Source of the DNA: a virus
Direction: 5' to 3' (one strand)
Virus record (IMG/VR): IMGVR_UViG_3300017917_001996
Location: 124,001-188,000 of that record
Length of the DNA stretch: 64,000 nucleotides
Positions 17,201 through 24,901 of this stretch are shown piece after piece. The position numbers and the translations under genes were made by a program. The notes under the pieces are model-generated. The model ran no database searches, was not told where the DNA came from, and was given only the letters and a program-made list of their open reading frames with translations. Positions within the stretch are counted from its first letter, which is position 1. The number at the start of each line of letters is the position of its first letter.

Positions 17201-19985
17201 AGAAAAATTTAAACAGACTGTTATATCTAAGAATCTTAGTGTTGAACTAATTCCTGGAACGTATGGACAAAATTTAGTTGCCAGTAGCGAACAACCTGTG
17301 TTGTTATCTGGTGCATCAGGTAGCAGTTTAATAGTAGGGGATATATTCGATAGTATATTTGTCCCTGAAAGAATAATCTCAACGCAACAAGATTACCTCA
17401 AAGTAAAGAACAACACTTATAAGAATACATTATTTAATGTAAGAATTATCAATGACCAAACCCCAGTTAGTAACAAGAATACATTATTTAATGTAAGAAT
17501 TATCAATGACCAAACTCCAGTTAGTGACAGGAGTTCTTTGTTTACAAAGAAAATTATCAATAATCAAATTCCAGTCAGTGACAGGAGTTCTTTGTTTACA
17601 AAGAAAATTATCAACGACTGGGTACCTGCTACTGATAGAATAACACTAACCAACGATCGAATTATCAACAATCAATTTCCTGATACAAGTAAAAGAACTG
17701 TATTCTCTGCTCGCATAATCAACGACCAAGTACCTGCCACTGATAGAACAACAGTGGTTAACGATCGAATTATTAACAATCAATTTCCTGACACAAGTAA
17801 AAGAACCGTATTCTCTGCTCGCATAATCAACGACTGGGTACCTGCTTCATATAAAAGAACAGTTGTTGTAAATGCTATCAATAACGAAACAATACCAGAA
17901 TCTAACAGAAAAACTGTAGTTACCACTCGAATTAATAATGATCGAATACCTGAATCGTATAAAAGAACAGTTGTTAATTACCAAATAATTAATAATCAAG
18001 TAACTGAAAGTTTTGGAAAAACTGTAATAAGTGGACGTTACCGTGCAGTTGAATTACCAGAGAGTTCTAAAAAGACATTAATTAGTGTTCATCTTATATC
18101 TGATCAGATACCTGAGAACTTCGGCAAAACAATAATCAGTAGCAGCATTAAATCTAACCAGATACCCGAGAACTTCGGCAAAACAATAATCAATGGTAGT
18201 ATCAAGAATAAGCAAATACTTGAAAGTTCTGATAAATCGTTAGTTTTTAATAGACTTTATTCTGATTACTTACCTACGCCTTGGTTGTCAAAAATCAAAT
18301 TGAAATCAACATCATCTATTTCGCCAACTTTTGTTAAATTTAAGAAAGACAGCTCTTTAATACCAGAAACTCAAAGCAAGACTCTGGTTAAAAATAGATT
18401 AAATCAAGCAGTAACATTTAGACAAAATTTAGTATTGTTAAAAACTACAGCTACTATTCCTAAAAAATCAACGGCCATTGGATTCGAGTTCAACTCAAAA
18501 ATTTTAAATCCTTTCTCTAGTTTTAAAAATCAACAGTCGCCAGTTACTGGCAACGGTTCTGGTATTTTAACTAGTAAATTATCGATTCAAGCACCAAAGA
18601 ATTTCAAATTGATTTACGCAAAATGGAATTTTATTCGAACTAAAGAAAATCTTTACGATTTTAAAAATAAAACAACCATTGATTTTATTGGTAGTTATTT
18701 CTTTAACAAGACCTTATTTGAAATATCGTCTACTAATTTTTATAACGATAGAGTTAAAATTCAAGTTGACAAATACAATGAATTTACAGACAGATTTGAT
18801 ATCAACAGAGATATAGATGTAACATTATTGACTACAAAGAATAAATCGGTTGTAGATTTAAAAAATGAGATGTTTCTAGCGTTGGAAAAAAATCTCATAG
18901 TTAATCATACTGAGGTATCAAGTGACAATCCGGTAGAGGTTAATATCGATAATCTATCGTCGAGTAAACTTGATTCTGAAGTTGACAGCAACAAAAAACT
19001 GTTAATTAACCAATTGGAAAAAGTTAGAGAACCTCTGTATAACATAATTGAATATAAAAATAAAACAGAAATTGATTTAACAGAGGTAATCATATCTAAG
19101 AGTGATCCAGTTGCTTACTTTAATCCCAGCCTCTTAAATGGCACTTTAGATCTGATCCTTGATTTGAATAATTTGTTAAAATCTCGTTACACTCTAGATA
19201 TACTGCTCAACCCAGCTGGATCAATAACACAACTTGGAGTCATTATAGACAGCTTGTCTACAGCGTACATACAATTACAAAGTCTAATCTCAGGAACCGA
19301 GTCCTCATTGTTATCAAAGATTAATGAAACTATGGATAGCACTGCGTCACAAATTAATTCAATGCTGATTAGAATTGATGGCGTATACACTCAGATACTA
19401 AAGACGTTAGACTCTTACAATGATGTTGCGTCAATGGTTCAGCAACCGTTGACATTAATCGATGATGTGTTAACAGCATATACTGTAAACAGTCTACCAC
19501 CGTTAATGGATGCACCGACACAAATTAATCAACCATTGGATCCGATGCTCGATCAACCAACAAGAATCTTTAAGCTATTGGATATACTAAAAGATGAAGC
19601 TACGACAATCTTTAAACCAATGGTAGTTAAACTAGATGAAGACCAAATTTGGGTATCGGGCGAACTAAACAAAACTGGAGCATATACGACATTAATACAA
19701 GTATATGCTGACGATGGCCGAGGTGGTGATAAAGTAACAAATCGAGGACATCCGCCATCAAACTTGCCTTTTGTTCTTTACAGTAAAGAATACAACTATG
19801 GATATGGTAGTTACTTGACCTTTGGAGAAGCTCAGGCAGCAGCCGATAAATACGCTTCAGCAACACCAATTCCTATTGTTGATACAAATTACTGGAATTA
19901 CAGAATTTATTTCAATAATAAACATTATTGTGTTCCAAAGAAGGGATTGGTATTCCCTGTTAAATGGTACATCCGCGGAGGCTAA
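14265..19985 (+). CDS. Giant virion protein: propeller-like N-half, 18-residue repeat spine, coiled-coil tail
   Basis: 1906 residues; an in-frame TAA lies four codons upstream, so ATG 14265 or the adjacent ATG is the start. Residues ~150-450 look like an NHL/YVTN-type propeller (repeats such as NYIWLAGYDSIFIL and QLWVTGHDNNTVLRF). Residues ~1053-1340 are sixteen consecutive 18-residue units of the pattern R/K-T-x-V-x-x-x-x-I-I-N-x-x-x-P-x-S. Residues ~1640-1790 contain heptad-like helices with repeated QPL and PTRIFKLLD motifs. A compact C-terminal domain with Trp/Tyr (NYWNYRIYFNN) ends the chain. No catalytic motif is seen. Together this suggests a long tail fibre or tail-associated filament. 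It is followed 6 bases later by the SGNH/GG protein, a likely partner. Confidence 0.8.
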   Translation: MMFSSASSCIPESLVSVDFVSLKDQVLDISIDVTITVNGEIISDRPINLLIGDRVKAEVVSPLGYLQYQFYEYFLDGQKHHFAVVNKSYYAPTVKTADVPKKWFNYNVSDLRISFYDPDDAITYPIGFAKNFVDIQSSHIVLDHINNTVGFYGVNHNMITMVTLPGGPIEYKKFSYQIPQTDITTTDVLVLCSNRRLYRIRFDNRYSDNGEFTPTVIPLFNLGNLWFDQDMPTGESFIEFRRQRLLNKLSPVLTAIDIGNNYIWLAGYDSIFILSKSNFSLLNTIKINFGTIISICAINNDAIATTRDGKVLYINYAGTVTTLHTTRVLGMPSSINNNTAVAVPDPDNRYILIFEDDTGNYTTWNTEDFAPAYAREFEGQLWVTGHDNNTVLRFNSPTDVSKFSFENKVTTVSVVGKSILATHYLQNVTTLNLDGVEKIISMSFETKKGPMSHVGSEPNRVTMIGQEGILPKTSPGLTCWTNGIINEPTKTGDYVGVSYRGEAVGKFRSVLILGETAIDYDVEIAETPAEFKCRNFTPKVITSDQISTTTVIVYIDQDIELESNILVSATFGYLSVNNASYYGKDFITKSSFITLKVPFNDSLRAIAPILSIGTHQIAIPIKSSINSQTELESLLPSNITSLTDLLPNVVVNGSLIIPVTDSYFIPDYYRVSTDPNIGDINFTLIRETEETVLTKGFTYDLMAGDEVFVSNIVTSPSIHDKRQTLLVGSFVTGLSWQTAGPPLIDTLTFDTLVEPFKSNNEYILIDGIVYDVGYRLYESSIATITSSSAITCNLYVNNSNAGMIIDGNTVNGYYAIDVPISSTISLTRNITDFFQEAINLYQVFYDNEISSNVYISVGNWDIQNKYGTSSDLDTKNLVLEDINSSIIDEQNLLHIAITPESLADLYTQLGIKISALNVKFTEILKEISGFVSQSQDAIIATPLSVILEKYNDDLKTGQNFLSFQQISLFDVKLSIENILEKFKQTVISKNLSVELIPGTYGQNLVASSEQPVLLSGASGSSLIVGDIFDSIFVPERIISTQQDYLKVKNNTYKNTLFNVRIINDQTPVSNKNTLFNVRIINDQTPVSDRSSLFTKKIINNQIPVSDRSSLFTKKIINDWVPATDRITLTNDRIINNQFPDTSKRTVFSARIINDQVPATDRTTVVNDRIINNQFPDTSKRTVFSARIINDWVPASYKRTVVVNAINNETIPESNRKTVVTTRINNDRIPESYKRTVVNYQIINNQVTESFGKTVISGRYRAVELPESSKKTLISVHLISDQIPENFGKTIISSSIKSNQIPENFGKTIINGSIKNKQILESSDKSLVFNRLYSDYLPTPWLSKIKLKSTSSISPTFVKFKKDSSLIPETQSKTLVKNRLNQAVTFRQNLVLLKTTATIPKKSTAIGFEFNSKILNPFSSFKNQQSPVTGNGSGILTSKLSIQAPKNFKLIYAKWNFIRTKENLYDFKNKTTIDFIGSYFFNKTLFEISSTNFYNDRVKIQVDKYNEFTDRFDINRDIDVTLLTTKNKSVVDLKNEMFLALEKNLIVNHTEVSSDNPVEVNIDNLSSSKLDSEVDSNKKLLINQLEKVREPLYNIIEYKNKTEIDLTEVIISKSDPVAYFNPSLLNGTLDLILDLNNLLKSRYTLDILLNPAGSITQLGVIIDSLSTAYIQLQSLISGTESSLLSKINETMDSTASQINSMLIRIDGVYTQILKTLDSYNDVASMVQQPLTLIDDVLTAYTVNSLPPLMDAPTQINQPLDPMLDQPTRIFKLLDILKDEATTIFKPMVVKLDEDQIWVSGELNKTGAYTTLIQVYADDGRGGDKVTNRGHPPSNLPFVLYSKEYNYGYGSYLTFGEAQAAADKYASATPIPIVDTNYWNYRIYFNNKHYCVPKKGLVFPVKWYIRGG
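17422..18286 (+). repeat. Sixteen 54-bp tandem repeats coding for 18-residue units
   Basis: Each unit reads roughly (K/R)(T/N)x(L/V)(F/V)xxxIIN(D/N)xxPxSx. The first four copies are two nearly identical pairs at the DNA level, and a two-unit block containing NNQFPDTSKRTVFSARIIND is duplicated, showing recent unit duplication on top of an older array. The fixed 18-residue period suits one turn of a beta-solenoid or a fibrous triple beta structure. Confidence 0.88.
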
Positions 19986-19991
19986 TTTTTA

Positions 19992-22900
19992 ATGATACTT
20001 GGTCAAAATCATCACGTTATTGTACCTGATACAAAAGACGAAGTTGCTATTGTAGAAAAAGTCTACTCTTTAACTTCAGCTGAGCTCGATAAAGATCTAA
20101 TTAGAATCGAGATGTACGGTGATGATTTTATGTTCGGAAGGAATCCAGATGATCTTCCTCCTGAGCCCGGTGTTGGTATATTAGATGATTTTACAGCAAG
20201 AGTGCCGACTCCGCCACATGAGCTAATTAAAGTTTTCTTGCCGCAATTTCAAATCGAATCAGTTAATCGTGCAATTGGAAATACAGCTAGTGCTGATTTA
20301 CTAAACGGAACCAATGGTATCAGTAGCATATGGCCAGACAACGTTAACGGAAATATTATAGTTATAAATTATGGTTTACACGATGCCAAAGCAAACATTG
20401 ACATTCAAACTTATAAAAATAATTTAATATCGTTACGTCAGGGTTTGGCAGAAGAACAAATTTTAGTTTGGCAAACACCATCACCTACACTTACAGTTAA
20501 TACTGCTCCTTATGCTGATGCAATGATTGAAGTAGCTGCACAGTTCAACGACATAGTTTCAGATACCAGGAAAATTTCAAATTGGACTGATGAATTGCCC
20601 GACGGTGAGTACCCACGTCAGTTAGGTTATTCTCGTTGGGTTGATTTAGTATTGTCTGAAAAAATAAACTTGGCAATTTTAAAACATTTAGGATCTGACA
20701 GACATAGGTATTATAGACTTGACTACCAGGAAAAATTTATTTTAGATAATCAAAATCAAATTGATTTATCATTTACCCCTTTGTCAACTAGTTGGGTTGA
20801 AATATATCACAGAAAAAATACAGCTTTTTATGCAGTGTCAAGAGGCAATGTTGACATTATAACCAATCCAATTAACAATGTAAGCGGACATTTAGCCGGT
20901 GGCCTGCACAGTATAGAAACTGGCGAGCAGTTAGTATCTGTAACCAACGGATATACTTTAATTAAAATTCGTAGAGAAACCGGGCAAGTAATCTATCATA
21001 AAACATTTAATTTTGAAGCGGATATACAAAATGCCAAAGCATTGGCTACAGCGTTAAACGAAACATCGAGCGATTACATTGTTGTAGTAACAACATACAA
21101 TGAACCAAAATCTAATAGACTTATATTTGAATTAGCAGATGCTATGTGTCGCTGCGGTGCAAGTACTGAGATATTTGGCAATCCAGAATTTAGACAAAGT
21201 GCAGCTTATATATTAATTGGTATTCCTGGCGTAGGTGCTGGCGGAGGTATGGAAGCATACGCAGGAATGATAGATAATGACAGGTATGCATATTGCGAAA
21301 TTGATTTTGAAATAGCATCCAACGGTGTACCATATGCTCGGGATATCTTTCCTCCAGTGGCCCAAATACGAAATTTAGATGATGAAGTTATACCTTTAAT
21401 TAATCCTGTCTACGATTTAATTGCTGGAGTACCGCCCATTAACGGAGAACGAATTCTTAACCCTAGGTATGCAACATTCTTTACTCCAGGTGTAACCAAT
21501 GAAACCTTTGTAATACAAGGAAACAAGATTATTTTTAGCTCTCAGTTAACTGGTATCGTTACAGTAATTTGTGATACGCAACCAGAAACGTCGGCTAACG
21601 GTGTGGTAATCAACATTGACAACATTCACAACGTTACAAATTATATACATAGATTTAACCCAGCAAGATGGGCGCCTGGGAAGCTAACAACAACTTATCC
21701 TCCAGCTGGCACGGATCCTTTATCGCCACCACAAGTTGTAAGTGCCGCAGGAGTTAATGCATTAGGACTATACAACACATCATTGGCTGCAAGAGTAGGC
21801 GATTCTTTTTATTGTGAACCAATAGTTATCAATCAGCCAAACTTTGGTTATGTACGAATTACCTCAGACCGTAAAAAGATGATTTACTACCCATTTCCTA
21901 ACTATATAGGAATGGACAGCTTTTCATACACGTTAATGACACAGCACGGCCAGGCTGGAATGACCAAAGCAGTTTATGTTAAAGTCACTTCGACTCCAGT
22001 GCCAACTTATATGTTAACTTCTAATGTAAATGAAATCGAAGAAGGTGGTAATGTTAAGATCACGTTGACAACAACTTTGATAAGCAACGGAACAAGAGTA
22101 CCGTACATGATATACGGAGTTAATAAGGATGACCTCGTTAGTCAAAATTTAACTGGAGAATTTGTTGTACAAAATAACCAGTCGATACTTGTAATAACTG
22201 CGGCTAGTGATTTTTTAACAGAAGGCCCTGAGTATTTAACGCTTGCTTTGACTGGTGTTTACCCAACTAAAAAGATTCAGATCAAAATAAAAGATACGTC
22301 TAGAACTCCTGTTTATCGACTAACTTCCAATTTGGCAGTAGCAAACGAGGGCGATGTAGTTAGATTTACAGCAAATGCTAATTATGTGTTAGATGGGACA
22401 ACAGTAGGTTTCTTAATCACTGGTATATCTCCTCAAGATATTGTACAACCACTGTCGGGCAACTTTACTTTTTTATCAAATGTGGCCTATAAAGATATTC
22501 AGATAGCCAGAGATGCCAAGACTGAAGGCTCAGAGACAATGACAATGTCTCTAATAGGTCCTCTTCCTACAGTAAGTAATAGTGTGTTTATAACAGACAC
22601 CTCGTTAGATCCATCTTACAAATTATATTCTAATATTAATATATCTGGGGAAGGCGATACAATTAAGTTTTATGTAGAGACTACTGAAGTTCAAAACGGT
22701 ACAACAATACCTTATGTAATCACCGGTATACAACCCGATGACATCCTTTCGCCTCTCAGCGGAAACTTTACAATTCAAAATCACTATGCTGAGCAACTAA
22801 TAACTTCGAGAAAAGACAGAACCACAGAAGGCCCAGAAGTATTGGTTATGTCTTTACAAGGAATACCTCAGTCTAACGCAAATGTTATAACCACTAGCGT

Positions 22901-24467
22901 TCTGATCAATGATACATCGATTGATCCGACTTATAAACTATTCTCTAATGTTAATGTAATCGACGAAGGAAATTCAATTAAGTTCTATATTCAAACTACT
23001 GATGCACTCAATGGAGACATTGTACCGTATGAAATAACTGGAATTTCCTCATCTGACATAGTCCAGTCGTTGTCTGGGGTGTTCTCAATAAACAATAATT
23101 ATGCCGAGACTGTAATTACTACACGAGAAGATAGGACCACCGAAGGCGCAGAAACTATTACATTTAAAATATCTGGAGTTTTAGAATCTTCTGCAAATAT
23201 AACATCAGCTAATGTAACAATAAATGATACGTCGCTAACACCAAATTATATTTTAAGCTCTAATGTTAGCTCTGTTAACGAAGGCAATAGCGTTAAGTTT
23301 ATACTTTCTACATCTAATGTTCCTAACGGAGAAAAAGTGTATTATTCAATTGATAATATGACAATCGCTGATATAAATCAACCTCTGTCTGGTTATTTTG
23401 AAATTAATAGCAACATTGGTGAAGTAGTAATTACTACCAAGAAAGATTTAAATACCGAAGGTGACGAACAACTTACGTTATCTCTTGACACTATATCAAC
23501 GGTTGGAAATGTTACTAGTCATACAGTTACAGTTATAGATACTTCTTTATCGCCGCTTATGTCTTTTACTTCAAACAGGACAGTGATGATGGAGTCTAGT
23601 ACAGTTAAATTTACGGTGACTGTAGTATCTCAAAACGTTCCAGACGGTACTCAAATTCTTTACTCATTGGAGGGATTAGACGGTTTTAATGTAAGCGAAG
23701 ATTTGGTAGGATCATATGAAGGACCTAATTATTTAACGATCAATAATAATCAGGCAGAGCTGTTGTTTACAACTGTGTCTGATAGACGTACTGAGAACAC
23801 CGAGATTTTACGTGTTTCGATATTACCAATATTTAATGCAGTCTGGGTCGACCAACGATCATCTATAGATGTATCAGTGATTGATTCATCCAAGGGCTTA
23901 ACGTACAGCATTTCTTTTAGTGCTTCAACGATATTTGAGGGTGCTAGCACTGTAGCTACAATTGTGTGTACTGGATTATTCCCGGGCGAAACAATTAACT
24001 ATTCTATATCAGGTACAAATGTAGGAGCAACATTGGTAACATCAGCAATTGGAACGTTAACGCCTGTTAACGGTATCGCAACATTAAATATCCAAACAAA
24101 AATTGATGGTGTAAAATCTGGTGCAAGACCTGTTATGCTTTATATCTCAGGCCCTGGCGGCAGTTCTGCTTCTGCATCGTTTACCTTAGATGATTACTAT
24201 ACCTGTAACAACACTATCAGTCAATTTGGAACTTACACGATCGATTTTGGAACCAGAACAGGAGTCATTGGTATCAATTACGATTCATATGGCGCACCGG
24301 ATTCATATTCGTTAACTTGGAATGGAATTACAAGATCTGGAATTCTAAGATCCGGAACAGGATCTTTGCGTATTACTAAAACTACAGCATATCCTACTAC
24401 TGCAACTTTTACAATGACTTCTGGGTCTGCAGGTAGTCAAGCAGAAGCAACAATTTATTGCGGCTAA
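19992..24467 (+). CDS. SGNH-like pseudohydrolase + GG/ILEI domain + Calx-beta array; possible tail-fibre hinge protein
   Basis: 1491 residues. Residues ~35-225 follow the SGNH-hydrolase block order, but the catalytic residues are replaced: block I GDS is GDD (residues 43-45), block III GxND is GLHD (128-131) and block V DxxH is DGEY (204-207). Residues ~315-425 form a GG/ILEI domain (LIKIRRETGQVIYHKTFN and YIVVVTTYN, then CGASTEIFG and ILIGIPGVGAGGGMEAYAG), known from T4 gp35 and animal FAM3/POMGnT1 proteins. A cadherin-like segment (YYPFPNYIGMDSFSYTL) precedes six ~100-residue Calx-beta-like domains (~671-1230). A more divergent copy and a short C-terminal beta domain with cysteines follow. 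The GG domain suggests a gp35-like hinge or receptor-contacting fibre. Inactive SGNH chemistry is inferred from the missing Ser and His. Confidence 0.85.
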   Translation: MILGQNHHVIVPDTKDEVAIVEKVYSLTSAELDKDLIRIEMYGDDFMFGRNPDDLPPEPGVGILDDFTARVPTPPHELIKVFLPQFQIESVNRAIGNTASADLLNGTNGISSIWPDNVNGNIIVINYGLHDAKANIDIQTYKNNLISLRQGLAEEQILVWQTPSPTLTVNTAPYADAMIEVAAQFNDIVSDTRKISNWTDELPDGEYPRQLGYSRWVDLVLSEKINLAILKHLGSDRHRYYRLDYQEKFILDNQNQIDLSFTPLSTSWVEIYHRKNTAFYAVSRGNVDIITNPINNVSGHLAGGLHSIETGEQLVSVTNGYTLIKIRRETGQVIYHKTFNFEADIQNAKALATALNETSSDYIVVVTTYNEPKSNRLIFELADAMCRCGASTEIFGNPEFRQSAAYILIGIPGVGAGGGMEAYAGMIDNDRYAYCEIDFEIASNGVPYARDIFPPVAQIRNLDDEVIPLINPVYDLIAGVPPINGERILNPRYATFFTPGVTNETFVIQGNKIIFSSQLTGIVTVICDTQPETSANGVVINIDNIHNVTNYIHRFNPARWAPGKLTTTYPPAGTDPLSPPQVVSAAGVNALGLYNTSLAARVGDSFYCEPIVINQPNFGYVRITSDRKKMIYYPFPNYIGMDSFSYTLMTQHGQAGMTKAVYVKVTSTPVPTYMLTSNVNEIEEGGNVKITLTTTLISNGTRVPYMIYGVNKDDLVSQNLTGEFVVQNNQSILVITAASDFLTEGPEYLTLALTGVYPTKKIQIKIKDTSRTPVYRLTSNLAVANEGDVVRFTANANYVLDGTTVGFLITGISPQDIVQPLSGNFTFLSNVAYKDIQIARDAKTEGSETMTMSLIGPLPTVSNSVFITDTSLDPSYKLYSNINISGEGDTIKFYVETTEVQNGTTIPYVITGIQPDDILSPLSGNFTIQNHYAEQLITSRKDRTTEGPEVLVMSLQGIPQSNANVITTSVLINDTSIDPTYKLFSNVNVIDEGNSIKFYIQTTDALNGDIVPYEITGISSSDIVQSLSGVFSINNNYAETVITTREDRTTEGAETITFKISGVLESSANITSANVTINDTSLTPNYILSSNVSSVNEGNSVKFILSTSNVPNGEKVYYSIDNMTIADINQPLSGYFEINSNIGEVVITTKKDLNTEGDEQLTLSLDTISTVGNVTSHTVTVIDTSLSPLMSFTSNRTVMMESSTVKFTVTVVSQNVPDGTQILYSLEGLDGFNVSEDLVGSYEGPNYLTINNNQAELLFTTVSDRRTENTEILRVSILPIFNAVWVDQRSSIDVSVIDSSKGLTYSISFSASTIFEGASTVATIVCTGLFPGETINYSISGTNVGATLVTSAIGTLTPVNGIATLNIQTKIDGVKSGARPVMLYISGPGGSSASASFTLDDYYTCNNTISQFGTYTIDFGTRTGVIGINYDSYGAPDSYSLTWNGITRSGILRSGTGSLRITKTTAYPTTATFTMTSGSAGSQAEATIYCG
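22002..23890 (+). repeat. Six tandem Calx-beta-like domain repeats
   Basis: Each ~310-bp unit encodes Y-x-L-x-SN, then an EG-x-x-V/I-K-F strand, G-x-x-V-P-Y-x-I-x-G, LSG-x-F, D-x-x-TEG-x-E and I-x-DTS at the end. Starts are marked by SNVNEIEEG, SNLAVANEG, SNINISGEG, SNVNVIDEG, SNVSSVNEG and SNRTVMMES. The last copy loses the EG, and a further degenerate copy follows. Confidence 0.85.
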
Positions 24468-24492
24468 CCAAAAATAAAAGATTTCCGAACTT

Positions 24493-24500
24493 AATAAATA
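24493..24500 (+). promoter_or_regulatory. Late promoter AATAAATA
   Basis: In the 70-base gap between the Calx-beta protein and the next gene. The leader contains GAAACGGAT shortly before the ATG instead of a standard ribosome site. Confidence 0.55.
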
Positions 24501-24537
24501 CATAATATCTTGACAAAGATCGAAACGGATTTAACCA

Positions 24538-24894
24538 ATGGCCGCGCCAAATTTAACCACAACTACGTCTATTATAGGCAAAACTAAAGCAGATTGGATT
24601 CCAGCTACGCTAACAGCCATTCTTACTAATACGGCCAACAGTTCACAAGCATACAGAATAAACGTACTATATGTAACAAACTTGAGCGCATCAGATTCAA
24701 CAGTAACTGTAGATCTTTATAGGAATTCAATTAGTATTAAATTAGCCAATAATATTCCAGCACCTACACAAACATCATTGGTAGTTATCGGTAAAGATAC
24801 CAGCATTTATCTCGAAGAGGGCGATTCTTTACGTATTTCCGCAGGCTCAGCTAGTACGTTACAGTATGTTATTTCCTACGAAATTATGAGTTAA
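24538..24894 (+). CDS. Small beta-sandwich virion protein (cap family, copy A)
   Basis: 118 residues, MAAPNLTTTTSIIGKTKAD at the start. A family repeated in this window (also 32,948, 34,683, 44,700 and the first 95 residues of the protein at 8,123) shares a T-rich start with SIIGxT, then RINxLYVTNLS, a strand of charged ligands, VxxxTxxxVIGKDTSIYLEEGDSLR and a closing ISYEIMS. The pattern suggests a small all-beta protein, probably trimeric. It lies 7 bases before the long collagen-like fibre gene, so it may cap, bind or be co-assembled with it. No activity is predicted. Confidence 0.75.
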   Translation: MAAPNLTTTTSIIGKTKADWIPATLTAILTNTANSSQAYRINVLYVTNLSASDSTVTVDLYRNSISIKLANNIPAPTQTSLVVIGKDTSIYLEEGDSLRISAGSASTLQYVISYEIMS

Positions 24895-24901
24895 TTAGAA
24901 A

